A DNA stretch of 64,000 nt from Azorinus chamasolen (Eukaryota; Mollusca; Bivalvia; Cardiida; Solecurtidae). Below are positions 31,906 to 43,059 of the stretch, piece by piece (the first letter of the stretch is position 1; every line of letters starts with the position of its first letter). The stretch lies in assembly GCA_963576725.1 (NCBI GenBank), contig OY755244.1, forward strand, positions 85,927,121 to 85,991,120. The letters are read 5' to 3'. The notes under the pieces were generated by a model. It was not told the DNA's origin. It was given only the letters and a program-made list of their open reading frames with translations, and did not search any database. The position numbers were made by a program, and so were the translations under genes.

Positions 31906-32158
31906 CTTAATTTGAAGAATATTCATTTAAAAAATAATGAATCAGCTGATTTCCTAAGAAGTTGACCTGATTAATGTTAATACATTTTTAATTGCATTAT
32001 GTTGAACAAAAGAAATTTTGCCATGACAGAGTATTGTAGAATTATATCTATATTATTTCATAAACAAACAGGGCAGACCCTGATCAGACAGTTCCAACAG
32101 GATCTGTCTGATCTGGGTCTACTCTGTTTGCAAAGGCATCAAAAGGCATCTTGTGTTA
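31906..32158 (-). mobile_element. TTAA-2
   Basis: Head-to-tail with the previous copy; ACAAACAGGGCAGACCC palindrome; right end CATCTTGTGTTAA diverged. Confidence 0.8.
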
Positions 32159-32423
32159 AGTAGAAAAAAACAAACAGAAGCTCAAGTGGCTAGGACAAGG
32201 ATCAGCGTTGGAGCATTTACTGATAAGCCCTATCACAACTCAAGAGGATAATAAAGCAATTAACATAAAACATGTCAAAACAGCTGTCAGAGCTACTTCC
32301 TGTCTCGGTGTCAATTTCAGCAGCACTAGGGGACTGATCCTGACTATGAAAGAGTCATAATTTCCTTGAGTGGACACTGATGAAAAAAGAGTAGGTATGC
32401 CAGGGGGCATTAAAAATCTCTTC

Positions 32424-32655
32424 ACCATTTCCTTCATATAAATGCCTTTTTACGCATTTGGAAATAAAGTAGACCCAGATCATATGGCTTCTATAGGAGC
32501 CATCTGATCAGGGTCTGCTCTATTTGCTAATGACATGATATAGATCTGATTCTAGTTTTAGAAAAAGCAAAAAAAATTCTGAATAAATAATTTGTTTAAT
32601 AAATATTCATGATGTAAATATTTCTTACATGGATATTGAACTGGTAAAGGGTTAA
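32424..32655 (+). mobile_element. TTAA-2
   Basis: CATTTCCTTCATATAAATGC left; GGAAATAAAGTAGACCC palindrome; TTAA 32652-32655. Confidence 0.82.
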
Positions 32656-32729
32656 TACCCATTACTTTATAAGAACAACTTTTTTGACACTTATGAAAAA
32701 TGTTGATATTCTTGGGTGGCATTAAACTT

Positions 32730-32870
32730 TTAACCTTTACCTGATAAAAGCACCTTTAGACACTTTATGTAAGCAGAGTAGACCCAGATCAGATGGATCC
32801 TGTATGTTACGTTCCTGGTTTTACTGTTTTTGCAAAAATGTGAAGAGTTTTGTTTATCAAGAAAAGGGAT
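32730..32870 (+). mobile_element. TTAA-2 left part
   Basis: TTTAACCTTTACCTGATAAA and GTAAGCAGAGTAGACCC arm; the remainder is lost. Confidence 0.6.
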
Positions 32871-33010
32871 GATGATAACCTTTACTAAAATAGATGTTGC
32901 ATATCAGTATGTAATTGAAATTATATATGACACTTTGATTGTGCTATTCAAAATGACAAACTACTTGAAGAATTCGAAGCAGACAGCAATTTTTTTCAGA
33001 AGACAAGTAC

Positions 33011-33177
33011 TTAACCCTTTCCTCCATAAATATGCCTTTCTACGCCTCTGTAAAAATCACCTTTTGAAACAATTGTGAAAAATTCTCAAATTTTCCTTTT
33101 CTCTGGTTAATGCTCCTTTTCGGTAGATTTATTCAAAGTGGTTGAATCTAAAAACAGCTTATGAGGGAATGGGTTAA
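33011..33177 (-). mobile_element. TTAA-1 lacking its palindrome
   Basis: Both TTAA intact; the palindrome is reduced to GAAACAATTGTGAAAAATTC. Confidence 0.9.
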
Positions 33178-33237
33178 GAGTGAAGTACAGTAAAACATTT
33201 CTAAATTTCTTTGGTAAAGAAGAATTAAGAATTTTGC

Positions 33238-33466
33238 TTAACCCATTCTCTCATAGGCTATTTTTAGATCCAACCACTTTGTATAAATCTACCGAAAAGG
33301 AGCATTAACTAGAGAAAAGGAAAAGTTTAGAATTTTGTAGTTTGAAACCATTGTGATAAATAGAGCATTTGCTCCTATAGGAGCAAGTGCTCTATTTATC
33401 AAAATGGTTTCACAAAGTGACATTTACAGAGTCGTCAAAAGTCGTCAATATGAGGGAATGGGTTAA
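33238..33466 (+). mobile_element. TTAA-1
   Basis: TTAA at both ends; near-perfect palindrome about 33345-33412. A TA-1 palindrome scrap (AATGCAGAAAGCTATAAGAG) follows at 33468-33530. Confidence 0.93.
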
Positions 33467-33699
33467 TGCAGGGTGAAAATAATGCAGAAAGCTATAAGAG
33501 GACTTTCTGACCCTGCATAAAGCTGTCTCAAAGATGACAGATAGTGAATATAAGTTACTTAAGTGTTTAGATTAATGAGGTTTGGCTGTACCATTATTGG
33601 TTCTGTCAAAAACAAATAAGCGGTTTTCTACTTATCACAGCAGCAGGGATATGCCTTACAGGCCTAGCCTGGGTATAGTGCTTCTTCGACCCTTTTATT

Positions 33700-33778
33700 G
33701 CAAGGAATTAATAATTAATCTAATTAATATTCATGATGTCATTATTTCTTTTATGCATATTCATGGAGTGAAGAGTTG
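33700..33778 (+). mobile_element. TTAA-2 right end
   Basis: CTAATTAATATTCATGATGT to CATTCATGGAGTGAAGAGTT-type end; no palindrome. Confidence 0.6.
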
Positions 33779-33827
33779 AGAATCTGTAGCTGACAACAGT
33801 TTTTATTTAAAGATTGTGAACTACCTT

Positions 33828-34033
33828 ATTTAGCCCATTCCCTCATTTTGACGACTCTGTAAAATCACTTTGTGAAACCATTGTTATAAATAGAGCATTT
33901 GCTCCTATAGGAGCAAATGCTCTATTTATCACAATGGTTTCAAACTACAAAATTCTAAAAGTTTCCTGCTCCTTTTCGGTAGATTTATTCAAAGAGGTTG
34001 GATCTAAAAATAACCTATGAGGGAATGGGTTAA
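33828..34033 (-). mobile_element. TTAA-1
   Basis: Left TTAG, right TTAA; palindrome 33874-33941 with one mismatch. Confidence 0.9.
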
Positions 34034-34289
34034 CTGGCATGACGGATGTGTTGTATCAAAATTGTCTCATGAACCGTTAAACTGCTCCATTGAAAGCTAC
34101 ATGTCAAGTCTTAAGTGGTTCAAGATGAAACAGATGTTACACATTAGGTCATCAAATCATGAAAAATTACCTCAAAATCATTTTTTCTGGAGCACTTAAA
34201 CTAAAAAACCGTTAGAATTAAATGTTTTTAACGTTAATGATGTTTAACTGACTTTTTTTTCAACAAACTGTAGAACTATCAGAGGTAAC

Positions 34290-34469
34290 TACTCTAAGTA
34301 TTGGGACAGTCAGACTATGGCAAATAGTGCAGACCTAGATCTGATGGATCCATTTGATCGGAGTCTACACTGTTTGCTAGTGTTAGTCTAATTTAAAGTT
34401 AAATGGTGCTAGGTTGAATTATTTAGTTGTACAAACCATTGGAAAGTGATGAGATGTCTGAATACTTAA
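34290..34469 (+). mobile_element. TTAA-5
   Basis: CTCTAAGTATTGGGACAGTC and GATGTCTGAATACTTAA ends; palindrome shortened to about 58 bp (GCAAATAGTGCAGACC / GTCTACACTGTTTGC). Confidence 0.65.
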
Positions 34470-34711
34470 CCCTTTCCCTCATATAAACACTTTTTCACGC
34501 AAATGCAAACAGAGTAGACCCAGATCAGATGGCTCCTGTAGGTGGTGTCTGATCAGGGTCTGCTATATTTGTTTATAATATGATAAAGATATGATTTTAC
34601 AGATTTTGTCACAGCCAAACATTCCTGTGTCCATGTGCTATTGTAACAATTAAGCTACTTAATATTCATGATGTTGTTTCTTACATGAATATTCATGGAG
34701 TAAAGAGTTAA
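34466..34711 (+). mobile_element. TTAA-2/2b hybrid
   Basis: CCCTTTCCCTCATATAAACA left end but ATGAATATTCATGGAGTAAA right end, so it mixes the two sub-types. Both TTAA are shared with neighbours. Confidence 0.85.
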
Positions 34712-34847
34712 CTCTTTATTCTATGAATATTCATGTAACAGATAATGACAACATGAATATTAATTAGGTGATATTTTTTTATATAATGGCTCATTATGAA
34801 TACATGGAATTTGGCCATAACACTGGAACTGCTGAATCAGATCTTTA

Positions 34848-35147
34848 TTAACCCATTTGCTTCTAGTGGATTCTTCCATGTTTATGAATGAATGAATGAA
34901 AGACTTTATTTAAAGAGGGTTACACGGTTAGTCAACAGACTAATCTACCTATATATATTGGATTAGTCCATTTTTTATCTAAGGGGTGCATGGCCTAAAT
35001 TTTCAAATGCATTTCGTTTTATATTAAAATTCCAATCAGCAAACAGTGTAGACTCTGATCAGACACCACATTATGCGGCGTCTGATCAGAGTCAACACTG
35101 TTTGCCTACATCCCATATATATGGGATCGTGGGAGCACATGGGTTAA
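34848..35147. mobile_element. TTAA-7 nested in TTAA-2
   Basis: CCCATTTGCTTCTAGTGG and GTGGGAGCACATGGG ends with TTAA on both sides. Palindrome 35039-35105 is 67 bp with apex CACATTATGCGG. Confidence 0.8.
34884..34990 (-). mobile_element. Probable non-LTR retroelement 3' tail
   Basis: On the minus strand CCTCTTTAAATAAAGTCTTT followed by (CATT)n, typical of a LINE/SINE 3' terminus with AATAAA. It lies inside the TTAA-7 element. No coding part present. Confidence 0.5.
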
Positions 35148-35210
35148 TCCATAAGCAAACAGAGCAGACCTTGACCAGCCGGCTATTGGAGGAGCAAGCC
35201 CATGTAGTGT

Positions 35211-35664
35211 TTTTATAGTTCTTTCTTGAAGTTTCTTCCCATCATTTGTTACCTGGACATCCACTTAAACCTGATTGGCTGAGGGGAAATTAGGATGCTT
35301 CCTGCGGGAATTTCTCAGAGAATTAATTTATTGGGCTCTTTGCAAGGAGGTCTGCAGTGAAAATTAAAAGCTTTCGACTCTTCGCAGAACACATGTGGAT
35401 TTATGTGCGGGTGCTAGTGTAAACCTTGGGGTGGAATATAATGCAAGTGGTCTTTCTTCCTGTTGGATTCAGGAATGTTGTTTATGTCTGAAGTTGGATG
35501 CACAAAGTGCTAAACTGTGAATGAATTGGAAAAGAGCATTTACCAGATTGATACATGTATTTATTTTGAGACATTCTTGGGGGGAAAATGGCAGGGAGTG
35601 GGTGTCAAAAGGAATTAATATAGTTTTAAGTTGTTACCTATTCATCAGAATATCAGAACATTAT
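35211..35664. other. Intron 3 stretch, nothing recognised
   Basis: No repeat match; the open frame beginning at 35521 runs into the next mobile element and is not a gene. Confidence 0.45.
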
Positions 35665-35919
35665 TTAACTCTTTCCTTCCTATATACATGTTTTCACACG
35701 TTTGCAAACAGAGTAGACCCAGATCAGATGGCTCCTAGCTATAGGAGCTGTCTGATCACTGGGTCTGCTCTGTTTGCTAATGGAATTTGATAGATCTGTT
35801 TCTTTACTTTCTAAAATGGCTACAATGTTCCACCTTCAGTTATAACTGTTTTGTTCATGAATGATCAGTAGGTATTGAAATTTGAAATACATGTATGTAT
35901 AGAACAGGGAAAGGGTTAA
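35665..35919 (+). mobile_element. TTAA-2b
   Basis: TTAA at both ends; palindrome about 35702-35776 with inserts CTA at the apex and CACT in the right arm. Confidence 0.9.
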
Positions 35920-36026
35920 TTTTAGAATGACTTTGTATCAAATTACTCTTGGTCTTCTATTCTTCAGTAGTATGAACTATGGTCATGATTGTGTGCTTAA
36001 AATGTTAACTATAAAAATAGAACATA

Positions 36027-36230
36027 CAGTAAAATCTCGATTATTCGAACACTAAAATACGTATTATTATCGATATTTAAGACAGGTGGCAGCTTAATGC
36101 ATGGTGAAAGTCACGCAGAAAGCTCCTCTAGGAGCTTTCTGCATGACTTTCACCATGCATTAAGCAGCCACCTGCCTAAAAGTATCTAAATTCTTTTATA
36201 CAGAAAATTCGAATAATCGAGGTTTTACTG
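36027..36230. mobile_element. TA-2: 204-bp fold-back element
   Basis: CAGTAAAATCTCGATTATTC and its complement at the ends, flanked by TA. The centre is an about 90-bp palindrome (AGGTGGCAGCTTAATGCATG arm, apex AGCTCCTCTAGGAGCT) of the same type as in TA-1 and TA-3. Ends are pogo/Tigger-like. Confidence 0.92.
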
Positions 36231-36344
36231 TAGTATGATATTTTGTTGTAGGGCCAAAATGTTCAAAGAGTGATTCCCTAGAATGGCAAAGTTTGTTCAG
36301 TATGCAAAGGGGGTAAACTTTGCTACAATAGTCTTGAATGGCAA

Positions 36345-36613
36345 ACAGTGCAGACCTGAGTCAAGGGGGGGGGACTCCTTTTCCAGTTGACCTTTGATCT
36401 GGGTGTACACTTTTGCTAATGTTTTTGTTAACCTTTTGAATGTGAGACATGCATGCATTGTCATTTGCAGACAAGGTAGACTATGATCAGGGTCTGCACT
36501 GTTTGTCATTAAAAATCCCCTAGCAAGTTTAAGTCTTACCTATACTGAATGGACTCTCTAGTTAAACACTGATAGGCTATTTGACACTGAAAATTCAGTT
36601 TTGAAAGGATTAA
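36345..36613. mobile_element. TTAA-4 relative, two parts
   Basis: GCAAACAGTGCAGACC..GGTGTACACTTTTGC and a second arm pair CAGACAAGGTAGAC / GTCTGCACTGTTTG; end CAGTTTTGAAAGGATTAA. Confidence 0.5.
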
Positions 36614-36846
36614 CCCTTTACACCATAAATATACCTTTCTACGCCTTTGCAAATAGCGTAGACCTGTAGGAGCTGTCTAATCATGAGCTGCTTTGGTTTT
36701 GTTTATGAAATGATATAGATATTATGTCTCTACAGTTCCTACTAAGACCAAATATTCCCGTGTCCATGTGCCTTTGGAAAAAATAATCTATTGAATATTC
36801 ATAATACTATTATTTCTTACATGAATGTTCATGGAGTAAAGGTTTA
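36610..36846 (+). mobile_element. TTAA-2
   Basis: TTAA at both ends; left arm shortened (AAATAGCGTAGACCTGTAGG). Confidence 0.85.
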
Positions 36847-36881
36847 AGGATAAATGCAAATAAAATCTGGGCAGAGGTGTA

Positions 36882-37490
36882 GCTTAACCCTTGTACATGT
36901 TAAACCTGACCAGACTCGGGCTGACTGTCATTTGCATATACAGTGTAGCTCGGATCCAGACAAATTTTAACTTGGAGTACCTCTTGAGATCTCATCAAGA
37001 TTTATGCTTTTTGCTTCTCATGCAGTCACTAGTTTCTAAAAAGTTCGAAGGAATCAGAAGAAAACAATGGAGCAGGTCAGAAAGGAGTAACTTTTCGTAG
37101 CATTATAGGGGTTAGTTGACTGGACAAACTCAGTGTCAGGGGATGATCACCATTATTGTTGATTTTAGAATTAAAGTATCATTGTTGTGTGGATTGTGTA
37201 AAGAAACATTTGGTCATTGTTATAGATAGATAATAGATATATGTGAAAGAAATTTGTATGAGGACTTGTAATGTATTATGACATTGGACATGGAAAACTA
37301 TGAATCTTCAAACAGATAGATTTGTTTGTTTAATGTTTAACTGTTATGCCATTGTGCTGAGGAATGGGAATTTAATCCAAGATTGGGGAAAATTAATAAT
37401 ACAGTTTTCAAATTTCAGAGATAATAAATAAATACTTTTCATAAAAACATAATTTTATACCTGTTAAATGATAAGAAAATAATGTTGTCT
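36882..37490. other. Intron 3 stretch, mostly unrecognised
   Basis: A decayed TTAA element (CCCTTGTACATGTTAAACC, AGTGTAGCTCGGATCC) near 36886-36970. An open frame ending IRRKQWSR at 37020-37100 has an AG before it but no family match or phase support. Confidence 0.4.
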
Positions 37491-37493
37491 TTC

Positions 37494-37680
37494 TTAACCC
37501 CTAATTCCTCATAACCTATTTTTAGACCCAACCTCTTAAATAAATCTACCGAAAAGGAGTATTTTATTAAAAGAAAAACTTAAAATTGTGTAGTATTGAA
37601 ACCATTGTGGTTATCACAATGTTTCATAAAGTGACTTTTACAGAGGTGTCAAAAGGCGTCAATATGAGGGAATGGGTTAA
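37494..37680 (+). mobile_element. TTAA-1, palindrome shortened
   Basis: Palindrome collapsed to GAAACCATTGTGGTTATCAC then AATGTTTC (about 37599-37626); right TTAA intact. Confidence 0.88.
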
Positions 37681-38181
37681 ATGACAGCTAGTTAGGTAAA
37701 GATATGATGATGAAAAGGAATGCAAATTGTTATTGTTATGCGCCATTTCCTCAGAGATTTAATCACATATTGCAGGGGTACCTGGTGAGATGCTTACAGA
37801 GATTTTCTTAGATTAATTTGTGGGGGTACCTTAGAGATCAGGTGATATCAATGTTATCTTTGGATCAAGCAATTATCACAGCCAATGTGTGAAAGTGATG
37901 TTTGTTTACAAACAACATGTGCAACATGGAACTTGTTTGTATCTAGGTTGCTACAGAAAGACTGAATTCAAAATGCTCTGAGTGAAATCTTTAAATAACA
38001 GTTTAGATTATTATTATACCACATTTATATAGCGCTCTTTTCATTTAGATATAAATTAAAAGAAACTGAATACATGAGGTTTTCGTATCATACAAGGAGA
38101 CATGTTTAGAACTAAGAGTAATGTTCATTGTCAAAATCTGTTTGTGGATGGATCGATGTGAGTTTTGATTCCCTTTCAATG
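37681..38181. other. Intron 3 stretch, nothing recognised except a retroelement-like motif
   Basis: TACCACATTTATATAGCGCT at 38017-38036 resembles a terminal motif common in animal retroelements; no more of the element is seen. Confidence 0.4.
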
Positions 38182-38414
38182 TTAACTCTTTCCTCCATAA
38201 ATACGCCTTTCTTAGTAATGCCTCTGTAAAAGTCAACTGTTGAAACCATTTTGATAAATAGAGCATGTGCTCCTATAGGAGCAATTGCTCTATTTATCAC
38301 AATGGTTTCAAACTACAAAATTCTAAAAATTTCCTTTTCTCTAGTTAATGCTCCTTTTGGGTAGATTTATTCAGAGTGGTTTGATCTAAAATAGCCTATG
38401 GAGGAATGGGTTAA
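38182..38414 (-). mobile_element. TTAA-1
   Basis: TTAA at both ends; palindrome about 38241-38308 with three mismatches. Confidence 0.92.
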
Positions 38415-38599
38415 AAGGGGGTTTGCTGCTTGTATATCTTTCCAGAAAGAAATTCTTTATTGAAAAGAATATCAGAAATGACTAACTGCACATACCCTGG
38501 TGCTATGAGTGATCTGAGTCTACATGATTTGCAAACTCCAGATATTCTAGGATGATCATTAAACATTGAAAATTCTTTGTACCGTATATGAAGTAATGG

Positions 38600-39040
38600 G
38601 TTGACCCTTTCCCTCATATAAACGTTTTTTATGCCTTTTCAAATGCTTATGAAATTATAATAGCTCTGACTCTTTAAGTTTCTTCCAATATCAAAAATGT
38701 TCCGTCACATTATATACATGTATATGCCATTATAAAAATTCAGCTAACAAATATTCATGATGTCAAACTCTTTACTCCTTAAATGCACTTTTCTACACCT
38801 TTGCAAACAGGGAAGACCCAGATCAGATGGCTCTTGTAGGAGCTGTCTGATCAGGGTCTGCTCTGTGTGCTTATAAAATAATATAAATACATGTATGACT
38901 ACAGTTCTGCCATGGGCAAAATTTCTTGTTGCCATTAAAAATGATTCAGATTAATATTCATGAGGTCATTATTTCTTACATGAATATTCATGGAGTAAAA
39001 GTTTAATTCTTACATGAATATTCAGCAATGAAAGGGTTAA
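38600..39040 (+). mobile_element. TTAA-2b interrupted by TTAA-2
   Basis: Left part CCCTTTCCCTCATATAAACG to TTCATGATGTC (palindrome missing), resuming at 39007 with TTCTTACATGAATATTCAGC and ending GGGTTAA. Confidence 0.82.
38764..39006 (+). mobile_element. TTAA-2 nested in TTAA-2b
   Basis: CTCTTTACTCCTTAAATG left, palindrome about 38803-38872, right TTAA 39003-39006. Confidence 0.87.
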
Positions 39041-39587
39041 GGGGGCAGTAATGGCTGTAATAATTGTTTTGCCAGGTGAGATGTAGCAGAAATTTGAGAT
39101 GTTGATCTGAAGTAATTGGTCTGTAGCTGATTGGTTGGCTCAAGGAGGAAGCGCTTGGGGCTGTTCTCAGAAAAGGGACGAAAGGGGTTCTTGTGGCTAT
39201 AGAAAAAGGACTGAATGTTTTTACAGGTTCATAGATTGTGGTACAGCTCAACAGTGTTAATGAATTGCAGTAGCATGTGTTCTTTTGCTACAATTACTAC
39301 AAAGTAATTTAGGTGTGCTAGGAAATATAATTTAGTGAAGCAAATGAAAATTGGATTAGTGAGATGGTTTGGAGAAAGTTTGTGATGGGATACTCTGGAT
39401 GGGGTTTTAATTAGTGATGGAAGAAAATATTGAAATTGAAAGCCTCATGTAATTGCTTTCAGAGGATAGTTTATTCTTCTTACTTCCGACTGCCAGCTAC
39501 AAGTTGAAGAGAAAAAATGTCTTGCTTGTTGGTTTATTTCAGACGAGTGATATGGTGAATGAAATTCACTTTGATGAGTTTGTTGGT
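39041..39587. other. Intron 3 stretch, nothing recognised
   Basis: No repeats or splice-flanked coding seen. Confidence 0.45.
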
Positions 39588-39863
39588 AATTAAGCCTTTA
39601 CTCCATGAATATTCATGTGAGAAATAATGACACCATTGAATATTAATTATGCCATTCTATGTCTTTGCAAACAGAGTAGACTCAAATCCTGTAGGAGCTA
39701 TCTGATTAGAGTCTGCTGTGTGTGCTTATGATATAATATAGATATGATTCTAGAGTTTCTGCATTGCTGTGTTCATGTGCTATTATAACAATTACCCGGT
39801 AATCTAATTAATATTTATGTCATTGTTATTTCTTACAAGAATATCCATGGAGTAAGCGGTCAA
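39588..39863 (+). mobile_element. TTAA-2 with an extra copy of the opposite end
   Basis: Begins CTTTACTCCATGAATATTCA (normally the distal end), then switches to CTATGTCTTTGCAAACAGAG and a normal element. Two left-type ends are fused. Confidence 0.7.
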
Positions 39864-40169
39864 ATAATGATAAATCCCATTATATTACAGTCAAAAGTTT
39901 TACACAGTATCTTAGGAGTCAGGAAACTTTGTAACTGATGCTCTGTTTTAATTCTTACAGTATCTGTTCAATGAAAAACTGTGTAAATTAACTATGAGAC
40001 GCCTTGTAGCGACTTGCAGTGACAGAGTGGTAAGGCAACAAATGTGACTACAGTTTGTGCCTTGTAACATGGTAGAACTCTTACCAGAACAGTTTTGGAG
40101 AAGGATTATGTACCATGGATACCTCATGCGTGTAACCATAAACTTGTGAACAATGAAATTCTTCTCCAG

Positions 40170-40268
40170 ATTGCTAGAGAGGGTGCAGTCAGAGCCCAGT
40201 CTGCAGGAAAATGGAACCCAGTTCATTATCTCAGTGACCCACCTGCTGGAGCGGCTACTAGATTACAG
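40170..40268 (+). CDS. DOCK1/2/5-like: DOCK exon 4 (end of linker)
   Basis: Reads LLERVQSEPSLQENG then TQFIISVTHLLERLLDYR. The second half matches the DOCK motif F...V.RLMERLLDYR just before DHR2. Acceptor TTCTTCTCCAG ends at 40169; donor GTAATT starts at 40269. Phase 2 on both sides. The frame is closed upstream by TGA, so it cannot be a first exon. Confidence 0.93.
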
Positions 40269-40302
40269 GTAATTTAAGTTACATGTCTATACTTTTGGAA
40301 TA

Positions 40303-40607
40303 ACTCTTTCCCTTATGTAAACGCCCTTTTTTTTTATGCCTTTGCTAACAGTGTAGGCCTGATCAGATGGTTCTTATAGGAGCTGCATCATCAGGGTCTT
40401 CTTTGTTTGTTCATTTTTTGTCTAATCCAACAATTCCCTTAAAAGTTTTAGATTATAATAATTAAGTTAATAAATATTCATGAAGTGATTAATTAATGCC
40501 TAAATGTTCATTTGGGAAAGGATTTATTATGCCATAATGATTATTTATTTAATTAATATTCAAAAAGTCTTAAATTATTACATGAATATTCATAAGGTAA
40601 AGAGTTA
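40303..40607 (+). mobile_element. TTAA-2b plus TTAA-2 right end
   Basis: CTCTTTCCCTTATGTAAACG, palindrome GCTAACAGTGTAGG.., end GGGAAAGGATT (40525), followed by a second tail ATGAATATTCATAAGGTAAA ending TTAA 40603-40606. Starts 35 bases after DOCK exon 4. Confidence 0.72.
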
Positions 40608-40687
40608 AAGCTTAATATCCCATACTCACCCAGATATCGTATTTGCTTCCAAGGTTTCAATTATATTGGGCCATTAATTTCAAGTTC

Positions 40688-40916
40688 TTAACCTGTTCCC
40701 GCATATTAACGCCTTTTGATGCTTATGTAAAAGTTACTTTATGAAACCATTGTGATAAATAGAGCATTTGCTCCTGTGGAGCAAATGCTATATTTATCAC
40801 AATAGTTTAAAAACTACACAATTCTGAAAATTTTCTTTTCTGCAGTTAATGCTCCTTTTTGGTAGATTTAATCAAAGAGGTTAGGTCTAAAAATAGCCTA
40901 AGCGGGAATGGGTTAA
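40688..40916 (-). mobile_element. TTAA-1
   Basis: TTAA both ends; palindrome about 40742-40808 with three mismatches and a shortened apex. Confidence 0.9.
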
Positions 40917-41271
40917 TCAACAGTTTGGTGTTATGTTATTTACGAATGTTTAGTTAACTGACTTTTATTGGTTATTTGGTCCATGTTCAATCTCTTGTTG
41001 GCACCTAATGGCTCTACTAATGTCTATTTGATGTTCCTGTAAATTGGCCGATTTATTTCATTTACGTCACAGGAAATATTGAGCATGGCCTGTGCTCCAT
41101 AAAAACCTGATTTTGAAATCTAATTTAGACCCAATGGGCCGTCACATTGCCACAGTTGTTGCAAATGGTGTCTCTGTTTTATAGGAATAGAAATAGAATT
41201 TGGTTTATACTCTTAAGGTCACCGCACTTTAAATTGAATTCAATCCCAAGGTAATATAATGACATAAAGAT
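40917..41271. other. Intron 4 stretch, nothing recognised
   Basis: No repeats or coding seen. Confidence 0.45.
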
Positions 41272-41871
41272 TTAACCCTGTACCTCATGAAAAGTCATGT
41301 AAGAAATAGTGACATCATCAATCATTTTATGGTATATGAAAACAGTTGTGATTTTAGCTCACCTAAGCAAGGTTAAGGGAAGCTTTTGGGAGACTTGATT
41401 GTCTGGTGTGCCGGGTGTGTCGTGCTTCGTCAACAATTTGCTTGTGAACACTCTAATGGTCACAATTTTAGTCTAATCTTCATGAAACTTGGTCAGAATG
41501 ATTGTCTGGAATGAAATCTTGGATGAATTCGAAAGTGGGTCACGTTTTGGTTAAAATCTAGGTCACTAGGTCAAATAGTAGGAAAACCTTGTGAACACAC
41601 TAGAGGTCACATTTTAGCCCAATCTCATGAAACTTGGTCAGGATGATTGTCTTAATAAAATCTTAGAGGAGTTTGAAAGTGGGTCATGTGGGGGTCAAAA
41701 ACTAGGTCAAATAGTAGAAAAACCTTGTGAACACTCTAGAGGTCACATTTGTAGCTGAATCTTCATGAAACTGAATCAGAATGATTGTTTTGATAAAATC
41801 TCAGATGTGTTTGAAAGTGGGTAATGTTGGGTCAAAAACTAGGTCATGAATATTGAACAAGGAAAGGGTTG
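41272..41871 (-). mobile_element. TTAA-2 interrupted by a tandem-core element
   Basis: Left AACCCTGTACCTCATGAA..GAAATAGTGACATCATC; right remnant TCATGAATATTGAACAAGG at 41843 ending GGGTTGAA. Confidence 0.6.
41354..41842 (+). mobile_element. Tandem-core element, different core
   Basis: 5' hairpin TTAGCTCACCTAAGC..GGGAAGCTTTTGGG, GGTGTGTCGTGC, then three units of about 155 bp built on CTTGTGAACACTCTAGAGGT, CATGAAACTTGGTCAG and GAAAGTGGGTCA. The core is unrelated to that at 4286 although the head is the same. Confidence 0.75.
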
Positions 41872-42269
41872 AAGCAATGTAAAACCCAATACAAAACATT
41901 TTCTTTGACTGGCAAGGATTGTAACTTATGCAGAGTCACTCAACATGTCATCCTGATCCAAATTGTTTGAAACAATATATTTGAAGAGAAGTGGAGAAAA
42001 ATTGTCAAATTTTGCACACAAAAGTTACAGTTACTATAATGCAAAGAGTTAAACACCTTGTTGCTTTTCATGCAAAACTTTGTAACAATCTAGATCATGT
42101 CACTTGCTGTCTATGTCTCTATCTGTGTCTCAATGAATCTGTATGTGTTTGTCCCTCCATCTCCCTTTTTGTACTCATTTTGAGACTCTAGTAGTTCAAT
42201 AAATGGATCATCAAAACATCTGAATGAAATTGTGAAAAAAAAAATCATATATTTATATCAAAACACTTG
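41872..42269. other. Intron 4 stretch, nothing recognised
   Basis: No repeats or supported coding seen. Confidence 0.45.
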
Positions 42270-42780
42270 ATGAACCCTTTGTTTGCAGGAAACAAGAATA
42301 CCTGCATTTTGAGAGTAGACCCAGATCAGGGGTCTCCAAGAGGAGCCCGCTGATCATGGTCTGCACTGATTGTCATTCAGACTAGTCTCACAAAACTACC
42401 CGTTAATACTGAATGGACTGTGATGTTAAATTATGATTGACCATTCCATTTTTGATATTCAGCATTAGAAGGGTTACAGTTTAATGATCAAAGTAATATC
42501 GGAAATCATTCAGAAAAAAGAGATTGCCCACTTCCTAAGTCACTTAACCAATAGTGGCAAATTTAATCCTTCTTTTGCGATCAAAACGTCACTGGGCTTT
42601 CAAACAGATTGGATCCAGATTAGATTTGAAGTAAATCGGCATAAGGTCTAGATCCAAGCTATTTGTTACTTGGCCAATAATTTTTACAAAAGCTATGCTA
42701 ATTGGAAACAGTTTTAAAATAAAACAGATAAATTTGTTAGATGACAAAAAAGTTTGAAGCCAAAGAAGGGATAAACCAAT
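42270..42780. mobile_element. TTAA-4 and TTAA-6 remnants
   Basis: 42270-42475: GTAGACCCAGATCAGG..GGTCTGCACTG with GAAGGGTTA end. 42555-42780: CAAACAGATTGGATCCAGAT / ATCTAGATCC-type arms. Both strongly decayed. Confidence 0.45.
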
Positions 42781-42852
42781 CTCGATACCATGGTACACTA
42801 ATTAGGAAGTTAGGGAGGGAACCAAACTAATATCAAAGACTCCCAAAGTACT

Positions 42853-43059
42853 TTAGCCCTTTGCCTTATACAATTGCTTTTTCACGCATTTGCAAACAGA
42901 AAAGACCCAGATCAGATTGCTCCTATAGGGGCCATCTGATCTGGATCTGCTGTTTGCTTATGAAATTATAATAAAGCCGACCCTACAGTTTCTACGAGTG
43001 CCAATAAATATTCATGAAGTCATTATTTCTTACATGAAAATTCCACAAGGAAAGATTAA
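42853..43059 (+). mobile_element. TTAA-2b
   Basis: CCCTTTGCCTTATACAATTG left; palindrome about 42891-42957; ends GGAAAGATTAA. Confidence 0.82.

Larger units (their letters stand above)
34708..35210 (-). mobile_element. TTAA-2 interrupted by TTAA-7
   Basis: Left part to AGATCTTTAT at 34847, resuming at 35148 with TCCATAAGCAAACAGAGCAG; right end lost. Confidence 0.8.

Noticed and set aside
34884..34905. Plain (TGAA)n microsatellite
   Set aside because: Adjacent AATAAA-like and conserved sequence on the minus strand suit a retroelement 3' tail better.
37020..37100. Possible extra DOCK exon (IRRKQWSR region)
   Set aside because: Exons 3 and 4 already join without a gap at a conserved helix, and the sequence matches no DOCK segment.
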